A stretch of DNA of 24,988 nucleotides from positions 1 to 24,988 of the forward strand of contig JAQGAU010000674.1 of assembly GCA_034698045.1 (NCBI GenBank), written 5' to 3'. This stretch comes from Paramacrobiotus richtersi. Lineage: Eukaryota > Tardigrada > Eutardigrada > Parachela > Macrobiotidae. A program made the position numbers and the translations under genes. Shown one piece after another: positions 1-9,039 of this stretch. The notes beneath the pieces are model-generated. The model did not search any database and was not told where the DNA came from. It saw nothing but the letters and a program-made list of their open reading frames with translations. Positions within the stretch are counted from its first letter, which is position 1. Every line of letters begins with the position of its first letter.

Positions 1-1650
1 GCAATTTATCGGCTATAATATCGCCATCGCCGCAAGTCGACCTCCTGACACCAATAAGCGCCATTATTACATATGGACACTCTAAACTGTTAATCCAGGG
101 AAAAAAGTTCCGGTTTTTCAAAAGAATTTGTCGCAAACAGTATACGTAGCAAACAGGGAAAGCGGAAGGTCGCCCAGACGCACAGTTGATGACAGTGACA
201 ATGTGAGGTAGAAGGTGCTAAGTGCAATGTCCAGACGAGCTTAATTTGCCTCCCAGTTGACAATTAAGATGCACATCGTCTAAAGATGTACCACACTTAT
301 CGCTGATTATCGCTGCCGTGAAATGACATGACGTCGTCGCTCTATTTATCTCGCCAGATCCATTCTAACAGACAATAACCATTTCCTTCCGTTATTATAC
401 GGCTCTCTAAAATCAGCACTATGTTCGCATTAATTTTATAAATATTTCTAAATTCCGACGCTATCTCAAGGAAACATAATTCAAACACTGATCCATTCAA
501 TTGGCGCCGTGTCGATTCTATGGGCATAGTTTATAAGCTGTAAGCACCATCTGCTCATTGCGATTGATTCCACTCTAAAGAATTTTACGAAATGATAACC
601 GCCGTTGCGTCCCGATCGCGATGCTGCATTATCAGTGTAGCCAGTTTCAATCAAGCCTAACACAATTTGACACCGATTAAAATAGCTCCATTTCTCGGTA
701 ATGCTGGTCCCCCGATGGCATCGGCAATTGGATGAACGGCGGGACACTAATAGACACTGCGGCTAGCATTACCGCTGATAACGTCTGATCTTGTCTCTCC
801 CCTAAGTATCTTTCTTTATATCGTTCAGTTTTAGTAAATACAGAAGTGCATTACAGCCTTATCAAGGCGCTGTAACCAGGCCGGCGTGAACCGCAGCGCA
901 AATGACCTTTCTTGTTTACATTGCTCCGTCTGCCGGCAGAACGTAATTGCAGAGGACGCAATCGGCCAATGGTCATTGGTGGCGCAATGGTAGTCGTGGA
1001 TGAGGTAGCGCCTTATCATTTTCATTGTAATAATCTATCAGCGGTTGCTTAATGTTGTGGTTGTGCCAGGTAATCGCTTACCTGATAACTAAGGAAGAGC
1101 GTTTTATAGCGTTTACATGCATGACAGGTATAATTGCCGATCTTGCTGCAACTGACTCGCTCCGTCAAGCATTTACTATAAATCATTGTACCGGACCGGT
1201 GGCGGAAAGGCACTGGTTTCTGAATTTGTTTGTAGTATGTGTTGATTATTATTGTGTTCAAACTTGGTATCAACATTAAACAGCTAAATCGGTCTGTGCT
1301 TTTGTGGACTAAACCAGGGAAAAAACGCAGGATACATCATTTCCATAAGATTACCTAACTGTTGCATAGCCCTGACACGTAATGCACTTACTTCTTGTTT
1401 TATAATACTGTCTCGTCTTGTTTTATTGCCACGATATATTCTGTCTTGTAATAATTTTCTGTAGATCTACAAAAAGTTCCGTACATCATAATATCGAAAT
1501 CTGACACTGAAAAATCCGGAAGTCTTATCCGCTCGATCAGCGTCGTGGACTTTTGATGTGTATAGCATCCGTATGAAATCGTTCATTTTATAAGATTACA
1601 GGTTAGCTAAACTAGAGAAGTATGTATCTTGTTATCACTCTCTGGTCTAA
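1..1650. other. Intergenic region without a recognisable gene
   Basis: No open frame here shows a recognisable domain, a codon pattern typical of coding sequence, or a splice-compatible chain of exons. The sequence is moderately AT-rich with frequent stops in all frames. A short A-rich string, agggaaaaaa, occurs twice (near 98 and 1317) but is too short to call a repeat family. I see nothing that can be supported as a gene. Confidence 0.6.
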
Positions 1651-1653
1651 ACA

Positions 1654-1857
1654 CAGTGCACTTCTGAAATGAAGTCAGTTGGTTCGTCCACCATCGACGG
1701 CAGAAGACCGGATGGTTGGACTTCCGTGCCGATCCGAGAGAGGAAGTACATTGTGTGGGACGTGACATGTAGGGATACGGTTACCCGCTCGCATATGGAC
1801 GAAAGCATGATCATGAGTAGCAGAGCAGGCAGCCAACCGCAAGCGGGACACGTATGA
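1654..1857 (+). pseudogene. Relic of a non-LTR retrotransposon reverse-transcriptase polyprotein (C-terminal fragment)
   Basis: A short frame open from just after a TAA to the TGA at 1855-1857 contains the pattern G-R-R-P-D-G, then V-P, then V-W-D-V-T-C, D-T and S-H. This order (RPDG...P...WDVT..DT..SH) is the conserved segment found near the C-terminus of many invertebrate reverse-transcriptase-domain proteins from non-LTR elements. Only about 65 residues remain. The usual Trp after the Pro is missing, the part before RPDG looks shortened, and similarity ends after the S-H. No reverse-transcriptase or endonuclease domain is visible on either side, so this is a dead 3' fragment. The family call rests on remembered motif order and has not been tested by a search. 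The overlapping minus-strand frames are shadows. Confidence 0.55.
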
Positions 1858-2197
1858 TTTTCTGCTGGACACATATGTTCTCTAAGTTGCTGCTTTCGAA
1901 TTTGTAATTTAATAAATCAAAATGCATTTTTAACATAACTTATGTTAGGAAGCAAAAAAGGAAGATTAGGGAATAGTTCTGGCTCGCTCAAGATTCCATT
2001 AAAATCAATTCGCTAACATTCTTTTCGCATTGGTATCTAAACCTATGGCCGCTTTCGTATATACCTCTGTTTCTGGAGGCATTTATATAGATAAATATAA
2101 ATGACATCTTGTAAATATTCTAGTATTATCACCGTTAATAACTTGTGAATCATGACCGTCATATGTATGCTTTCATGGCTGGTTCAGGTGTCCTGCG

Positions 2198-2656
2198 GGC
2201 CAGGTACACTTTACATAAAGAAATTTTCACATAACGAAATTTTCAAGGGTCACTCTACATAAAGGATTCTTCACATAAAGAAATTGTTAGGAGTCAGTTT
2301 ACATAAAGAAATTTATACATAAAGAAACTTTTCTAAGGACCAATATTCTTAATAGAAAGTTTGGGATGCTGCCATCCCGTTGTCAAGATGTTGAGCACAT
2401 GTTTTCCGTTACAGGTGACCGGTTGAAAAAAAGTTTTTTGTTGTGATGTTTCTTGATGTTTTAAAATATTTCTTCGACGTGATTCAATAACATCATTAAT
2501 TGCATAGTTCTGAAGACTGGTGAACTCTGATCATCATTTGTTTTTATCCGTTATAGTAAAAAGTTAGCTCTGAAAAGATATTTCTTTTGAAGGCGAAAAT
2601 TGTGAAAATTCAAAATTCAAAATGTGAAAATTTCTTTATGTAAAGTGTACGTGGCC
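2198..2656. mobile_element. MITE-like element with terminal inverted repeats
   Basis: The segment 2204-2230 (gtacactttacataaag then aaattttcac) is repeated as its exact reverse complement at 2624-2650. The match continues outward through ggcca with one mismatch, giving inverted termini of about 33 bp around a non-coding interior of about 0.4 kb. There is no transposase frame inside. Size, lack of coding capacity and strong inverted ends fit a miniature inverted-repeat transposable element or solo fold-back element. I could not identify a clear target-site duplication, so the superfamily is not assigned. Confidence 0.7.
2204..2340 (+). repeat. 44-bp tandem repeat built of 16+28 bp sub-units
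   Basis: The core acataaagaaat (with variants) begins at 2213, 2229, 2257, 2273, 2301 and 2317, so the spacing alternates exactly 16, 28, 16, 28, 16. Each 44-bp period carries two cores followed by a spacer such as aagggtcactct. About 2.9 periods are present. The array begins inside the left terminal inverted repeat of the surrounding MITE-like element, while the right end has only one core copy. Confidence 0.85.
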
Positions 2657-4378
2657 GTCCAGCGCGTGTTCATGTGTATTCAGTCAGTAGTTGTACTATT
2701 GACCAGTATTCTGTGCCTATATGGTAGTCTGATTTGTAATACTTTTAGAAACCTACTGTAGAATACAATCGGAAAACCGCAAAAAATACCAGCAAAATAT
2801 GGGTGAAATTCGGGGAATACTTGAAGAATGCCGATTGTAACTTGAAAAAAACATACCGCGGTATTTGTATAACCTGATTCGAGTACCTTGTGCGCTTCCT
2901 CTGGATTTGTGTTCTTTCCGTACAAAACCGGTTTAGTTCAATGGCCTCTGACGAATAAGTAAAGTCTGAAGTGTGCACACTTTTACATTATTATGTATCG
3001 TACCGAAAACATGAGATAATATGATTAGCCACACAAAAAAACGCTTACACACACACTAAAATTTAATCCACTCTGCTGTTGTATAACAGAAAAGGTCTCG
3101 TCTAAATTAGCCGCAGGAGGAGCTGCTCCCTGCTAGGGATATGGCGTTGGCACGTTGCATCTCGATACTTATTATCCGTGTGTGCGCATATATGTATGCA
3201 CTGTATCCGTCCATGAGAACATAGGAATCCAGCCAGAACAACAAAGTTCTTTCCAACTTTACATTGTCCGCTTGCGCGGACTCTGGGAAGGCATGAATAC
3301 AGAAACGAAGCTAGGATATTATCAAAGGATATTCCTGATTAATTCTGCAGTTGTGTAGGCTCGGCAACCAAACAGTTACGTACCGCAGTAATGACTATTC
3401 TAGAATGCGCAACATGAACAGCCGTTTGGACGAAACGGTCGCGAGAAACCAAGGGGAAGAGCTCAGAGTTTGGTACCGCCTTAAGGTACTGTTTGGCGCT
3501 GCACAATATCACTCCTTACGCAAGCGGTCATTTCTGATTTAACTGATTTAAGGCCTTGAATACGATGAGGATAAGAGTATCCTTACCTGTAAGGACAATA
3601 ATAAGGTATAAATAAGCAAGAAATATCACCCCAAAATGCTTGTTATCATTGCGTACCATACGCGCATGCGTATTAAATGCGTGCCGTAATGCAGTTGAAG
3701 CGATATGAGCTATGCACGGTATAGCACGTTGACACTTGAATAACGTGGTGATCACAAATATGGGATATACGTACAGTCATAACGTTCACTAACAATTATG
3801 TTTATTGGTCACAGGCCGTTTCATCTCGTCAGTATTTATTAGTTATCACTTAAAAAACACACACAAGTTTGCATCGGTAGGTTTACTACGGCCGAACTTC
3901 TGTAACGATAACTTTGACGGGTGTGTATGGAAAATGAACGTTCGGGGTTTTACGATGTAAATTTTGTACACTTACCCTAAAGTCGTACATCATAAAAAAA
4001 ACTGGCTGCAACTCTGAAATTGTTTGTGACATACATTGTACACGGTAACAACCGCGTTCATCCGTAAATGTGAGTGAGTAACAGCCTAACAGGTAGAACT
4101 CTTGAAGGATCAGTAGAAAATATGAAAATTGATATACTAATTCGGGTTTTTGGTGTTATTTCCTGAAAAACGTGCCGGTATTCCGCAGGCTACGTGCATC
4201 CATGCGGCTGATACATAGAGTATCTATGTACACATCAGCAGCGGATAATAGCTTCGCATCCGGTTTTTTCTTGTGTACCATATTATTCTTCCGACCCGTC
4301 ACAGCAGCCGCAAAGCACACGCATCGGCAATAATGTTTACGGGTTGACTGAGCTGTCCTAAAAGGAATATTAGCGGTG
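2657..4378. other. Intergenic region without a recognisable gene
   Basis: Small frames occur on both strands but none has a recognisable domain or consistent splice partners. A short imperfect palindrome lies near 3113-3134 (gcaggag...ctccctgc). The last 60 bases or so should include the promoter and 5'UTR of the chitin-binding mucin that starts at 4379; no TATA box can be called with confidence. Confidence 0.55.
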
Positions 4379-6126
4379 ATGGATATTTTCATAATATCTT
4401 TCGTTTTTCTGTGTTATTCAGCACTTTACACTACTGTTCTGACCCAAAAGGTAAGAAAGTGTATGATTCAACAATATGACAGTATCGACGTATTGTCTTT
4501 CGTGACAGATCTCTGGAACAACTTTCAATTCCTCTTTTGATGCCATCGACAGCCTTCGCCAAAACGGTCAAAAGAACGCAGTGGCGATACAGAATATCAT
4601 TGAAGCGGCCATTCCGGGTGTTTCGTTTCCACAGTTTTCGACCATTCCCAGAACGTCTTTCAACTGCAGCAAAATCCAGCACAATGGGTTTTATGCAGAC
4701 GTGGAAACCGGCTGCCAGGTGTACAGAAGATGTCGCGGACCCAGAATGCAGTCTTACCTCTGCCCCAACCGAACGCTTTTTAACCAGATTACATTAACAT
4801 GCGACTGGTGGTACAATGTTAACTGCTCCAAGTACGCCAATACGGAAATGTGTCATTTCATTGTGGTGATATGCATTGCTTTACAGATCTCAACCGTTTT
4901 ATATGTTTTCCAATGTACGGCTTTACAACGGCGACGAGCGGTTCCTGGACGATTCCGGATACCATTCGCCTAGCGCAGGAAAATGGCAGACGAATCAGGG
5001 ATCAAGGCCATTTACTGTTCGGACAAGTTGGTCTGCTGTTACTAGCTTGATATCCAGCAAAGCGAAATTTACTACAGAAGCGGCTACATTTGCCGCAACA
5101 TCACCTACTGCCACACCTAAGCCTCTCCAGGTTAATCTTAATGCATCTCATGTGGGCAGTATCAGTTCTACAACGCAGCCAACTGTTGCCGCTATAACTG
5201 CCACAAACCGGCAGGCTCCTTTGGAACCTGGAAGCGGAGATCCAGCTCCAATGACGCCACCGAGTGCCACGACCAATTTTACAGCTGCTCCTCCTGAACG
5301 GACGATTACAAATTCAACGGTAACCTTTACAAATGGCATAAATGGGCCAGCTCGTCTGGAGCCAGGAAGCCTAGAACCAGTCCCAATTATGCCACCGAGT
5401 GCCATTACCAATGCTACAGCTGATTCTGCTGAACGAACGATAACGCAAATAACGTTCATCTCTACAAATGGCTCAAGCCAGCTACCTCTTTCGGGTCCAG
5501 GAAGCGGGAATAATGTCACAAGAACGCCACAAAATGCCACTACCAATGTTACAACCAGCTTCCCTGAACGGCCGATGACGCAAAGCACGGCCACCTCTAC
5601 AGCTGGTTCTAATCGGCTAGCTCGTTTGGATCCAGGAAGTGGACCTATCTCAGTGACTCTGCCGAGTGTCAGCCCTATGAACGTTACAGAGTTTCCTCAA
5701 TGGCTGATTACTGCTAATACTACAGAAAGTAATTCGTCTAATCGAGAAGTTCTGATCGACTTTGCCGGGCGCCCAGGAACAGTCCCTGTGCGTCAGACCT
5801 TGGTTGCGGAACTGCACAGCGGACACACCTCTGCGGGAATGAATGGCCCGTCAGTTGCTCCAGGAAACATACCATTTAGGCAAGGAAGAAAAATGTCTGA
5901 AATGTTTCCGTTTTTGGATTACTCATCTGTACCGTCTCTGAATGTGGATAAGGCGAGCGATAAGGATATGGAATTTTACATAAATGGGGAAAGATACGGC
6001 GTGAAAAAGTACCTAAAGCACCAGCTGATGATACCATTCGCATTCCACGGAAACTCTAACGTGACAACCGCAAATAAGGTTCAGGGGACGCCGGCTTCAT
6101 TCCGGCAGTTACGAAGAATGACATAA
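4379..6126 (+). CDS. Secreted single-CBM14 (CPAP1/peritrophin-type) mucin-like protein, paralogue 1
   Basis: Predicted exons are 4379-4450, 4509-4831 and 4887-6126, giving 544 aa. Both introns are short (58 and 55 bp) with GT-AG ends, phase 0 then phase 2. Exon 1 encodes a signal peptide starting M-D-I-F-I-I-S-F-V-F-L. Exon 2 carries one type-2 chitin-binding (CBM14, peritrophin-A) domain at residues 77-130 with spacing C-x15-C-x5-C-x9-C-x12-C-x7-C, ending in CDWWYNVNC. Exon 3 opens with the family motif SNxRLY and then becomes Thr/Ser/Pro/Asn-rich with N-glycosylation sequons, including four tandem 45-residue repeats (residues 239 to about 417). The last 40 residues or so are non-repetitive and charged (FYINGERYGVKKY). 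CBM14 binds chitin, so a role in cuticle, gut lining or another chitinous matrix is inferred. The start was chosen because the ATG-to-donor segment gives a signal peptide in the right phase. The domain call is firm; the exact substrate and tissue are unknown. Confidence 0.85.
5206..5740 (+). repeat. Coding tandem repeat, 135 bp (45 aa) x about 4
   Basis: Four consecutive units begin at 5206, 5341, 5476 and 5611. Landmarks recur at fixed places in each unit: (L/S)(E/D/G)PGS at residues 6-10, PPSA/PQNA near residue 20, an Asn-x-Thr sequon in most units, PERTIT near residue 30 and an STNG/STAG end. Units 1 and 2 are closest; unit 4 is degraded after about 40 residues. The exact 45-codon period shows in-frame duplication within the mucin tail. 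Confidence 0.85.
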
Positions 6127-7151
6127 GCAACGACTTGGACACTGACTTGGCTCAAGGGTGGAAATTAGAACGGGCGCTTTTTTTAACAGTGGGGTAGTCC
6201 GCTTTTTTTGCTTATTTATTTGCATATTTGCAATATTCACCGCGTTTCATTAAAAGTTGGATTATTTCCAGATATCGTACCATTGATTGTGATCAACTCA
6301 TTTCAATGTGACATGGGCGTAATGTTGTGGAAGGCTTTATTAACTACGATCAAGAATATTTTTTACACTTATTATACTTCGAAACAGGTGTATCGCACAG
6401 CACGCCAGAAAGTAAAACTAATTCAATTGCTCGATCCATGAATCGTTATTGGTTAACAAAGTCAGTGCTATGTATATGCACCATCTTATGTAAGAACCAC
6501 AAAATTTATGAATGTACAGGCAGTGTGAAAGTGTTTACGACGCCTTACGCGTGTCATTACTGGCGCTTTTATTAGCGGTGACAGTTTTATGGATGTTGCG
6601 ATCTATCAGATTTATGATTTATGCCAAGTACCTAATTCTTACCAACCACACGAGTACCATAGATGTGTACATGGCGCAATTACCTGCATACGATGCATCC
6701 TGTGTTCGGAGTGGCCGTGTTCTGATAACCAGCAAAGTAACAGTTTCATACGTACTTTCCATACTAACGTATGAACCCGAATTTTTGGCGTATGAATCAA
6801 AGAATCACTCTGGAGTTTTAACGATGTGTTAGTGTGCTATACAGCGACAATAACCTTGCCGATAACATTAATTCAATGGGTGAGAATGTTTGCAAGATGG
6901 CACACCATAATTATATATCTTAGCTGCATATCAACCCCGGGCTAGTTAGCATATTGTCCACTGTTCCACACAGTTTATTACAAATTCATCCGTCCACACT
7001 GGAAGACCGCCTCTCGCTCTGAGCACCGGAAAGATGCATGCCGCAAAACCCGTTTATTTACGGACAGCATCACAATTTTAGCTATTCATGACCGAAGTGT
7101 AGCGAGTGACACCGCACTGTACAGCAACGTTAATCATCAGCTCTAGTTCTA
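6127..7151. other. Spacer between mucin paralogues 1 and 2
   Basis: It holds the presumed 3'UTR of the upstream gene; ATTAAA at 6249-6254 is a possible poly(A) signal. Open frames between 6208 and 6832 have no recognisable domain and no splice partners, and I do not call them genes. The final stretch should contain the promoter of the gene that begins at 7152. Confidence 0.5.
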
Positions 7152-8846
7152 ATGGAAATCTTCATTTTTCCCGTGATATATGTTTCCCTCTTGTTTTCTT
7201 TATGCCAGGTACAACCGACAGATTAGTGCGTAACTCTAAAAATTGAAGTATTCTATATTGCAGAACGTCATCCACGGACAAACCGGGAAACGGTTCAGAT
7301 CGGCATTCGATGCACTGGACAGTTTACGCCAAAACGTTGGGAACAATGCGGTAGACATACAAAATGCTCTTCTCTCGGCTGTGCCCGGCGTAACATACCC
7401 ACAGTTATCCGCTATCCCTGATACATCTTTTGATTGTGCTGCTATGCCGGATTCGGGATTCTATGCAGATGTAGAAGCCGGCTGTCAAGTCTGTAGAAGG
7501 TGTACCGGCGGCCAAATGCATTCGTTTCTATGTCCAAATGGAACGCTGTTCAACCAAATTGCTCTCACTTGTGATTGGTGGTACAACGTAAACTGCAGCA
7601 AGTAATACTTATGACTATATGATATGATTTATGACAGCTTGTTTGTAACGCTTGAGTAATCCATTTCGCAGTATGAGTTATTTTCAGATCCGAGGAATTC
7701 TTTACATTTTCCAATTCAAGACTCTATAAAGCCAACGAGACACTGTATGAAGAACCTACGACCAATGCACCGGTAGCGAACCACGCAACAAAGCTGAGCA
7801 CGAAAACCAAGATCGTCATTCGTACCACAAATGAGTTTGCCCATACTACACAGCGGCAATCAAAGAAACCCTCCGATAGACGCACGACGCCCTCAACGGG
7901 TTCTTCAAATCCCACATCCTACTCGAAACCGGCAGTCGTAAAGCGCACCACATCGGGAAAGTTGTCGTTAGCTCTTGTGCTTCATCCGAAAACAGTCATA
8001 CGCCCAAAAACCACCAAGGGGAAAAAACCGAGAACGGTAACGCCAAACCGAAAATTTGCGGGACGTAACTGGGAGGAAGCTTCGACGCCACTTCCAGACA
8101 CATTTCCGGATGCGGTTGTGAGTGATCCAAATAAATTTCTGCAAGTAAAGGTTGTTACGACGAGCCCTAATGAAAGAAGTACAAAGATGGTGTTTTCGAG
8201 ACAGGAAACCACGACTATTCTTGACAGCAGCAGTAGCGGCACAACGGCTCCGCACGAAGATCAGACAGCTACGACAACGCAGGCAATAAATTCAACAACC
8301 AGTTCATCCAGAAGTACAACTTTCTTCAACACAGTCAAGCATGCGGAGATTCCCGCCACATTCCCGTCTGCTAATACAGCAGCGATAAATACAGTACAAG
8401 TTTCCCGCGCCACAGTACCGGAAAATGCCACCCAGTCACCTTTTCTCGTTGACAGCACCAGCAGCATCACCCGAGCATCGATACCGCACAAGGAAACGGC
8501 GCATCTGGAGACAAGTACGAGTCTCGTCCAAAGTCCAATAGAAGTCAGTTCTACGACAACAGTTCGTTTCTTCAATAGTTCTCGCGAAAGTACTAGTCAT
8601 AGCGTTATCATTCCGCCAATGCCTATACTAGAGGACACCACAGCTGCTGGTGGCAATACTACCTCAACTCCGGAACGAGAATCGCGAATGATTGATAGAC
8701 GACCTCAAAACCAAACGCACGACTTAGCGGCATTCCGTTCTCCTAAACCAGTCGTGTTCTTGAACTGTACCATGCGGATGTTTACGAAAGCTCTAAAATT
8801 TGGTGCCCTTAAGGACATAGTCACGGGTATTTCGCTATGTACGTAA
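7152..8846 (+). CDS. Secreted single-CBM14 (CPAP1/peritrophin-type) mucin-like protein, paralogue 2
   Basis: Predicted exons are 7152-7208, 7264-7601 and 7688-8846, giving 517 aa; the introns are 55 and 86 bp and have the same phases (0, 2) as paralogue 1. Exon 1 encodes a hydrophobic signal peptide, MEIFIFPVIYVSLLFSLCQ. The CBM14 domain spans residues 77-130 with the same cysteine spacing as paralogue 1, but the segment between cysteines 2 and 3 reads C-Q-V-C-R-R-C, where the paralogues have Tyr for the middle Cys. This gives an odd seventh cysteine. After SNSRLY the tail is first Lys/Arg-rich (about residues 220-250) and then Ser/Thr-rich with scattered N-glycosylation sites, ending in a short hydrophobic and Cys-containing segment. 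Before the domain, FDALDSLRQN...IQNALLSAVPGV closely matches paralogue 1, so the two are tandem duplicates. A chitin-matrix role is inferred from the domain. Poly(A) signals follow at 8906 and 8979. Confidence 0.85.
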
Positions 8847-8905
8847 ATTTCTTATCAGTCATTTTGTGGTAACAAGATCTGCAAAGCGTTTTAACAAACC
8901 ATTGT

Positions 8906-8984
8906 AATAAAAGTAGTTTTATAACAGCTCAGTTTTTTGTTTAAATTTGCGAATTGCATCTATAACAAATCTCATCTGAATAAA
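8906..8984 (+). promoter_or_regulatory. Poly(A) signals for mucin paralogue 2
   Basis: AATAAA occurs at 8906-8911 and again at 8979-8984, 60 and 133 bases after the stop codon of the + strand gene. The gene on the opposite strand ends at 9040, so the two transcripts are tail to tail and their 3' ends lie within 200 bp. No clear AATAAA was found for the minus-strand gene below 9040. Confidence 0.6.
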
Positions 8985-9039
8985 AATTTTGATAGCCGCA
9001 AACAAACCAAAAAGCGCCGGTGATTCATCAATAATGCAC

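Noticed and set aside
5148-5594. Minus-strand Val/Gly-rich frame
   Set aside because: It is the antisense shadow of the 45-residue repeats in mucin paralogue 1.
6208-6832. Overlapping plus-strand frames between the first two mucins, one hydrophobic and one Cys-rich (about 6589-6774)
   Set aside because: The Cys spacing does not fit CBM14 or another domain I can name, there is no signal-peptide exon or phased splice sites, and the frames shift and stop repeatedly.
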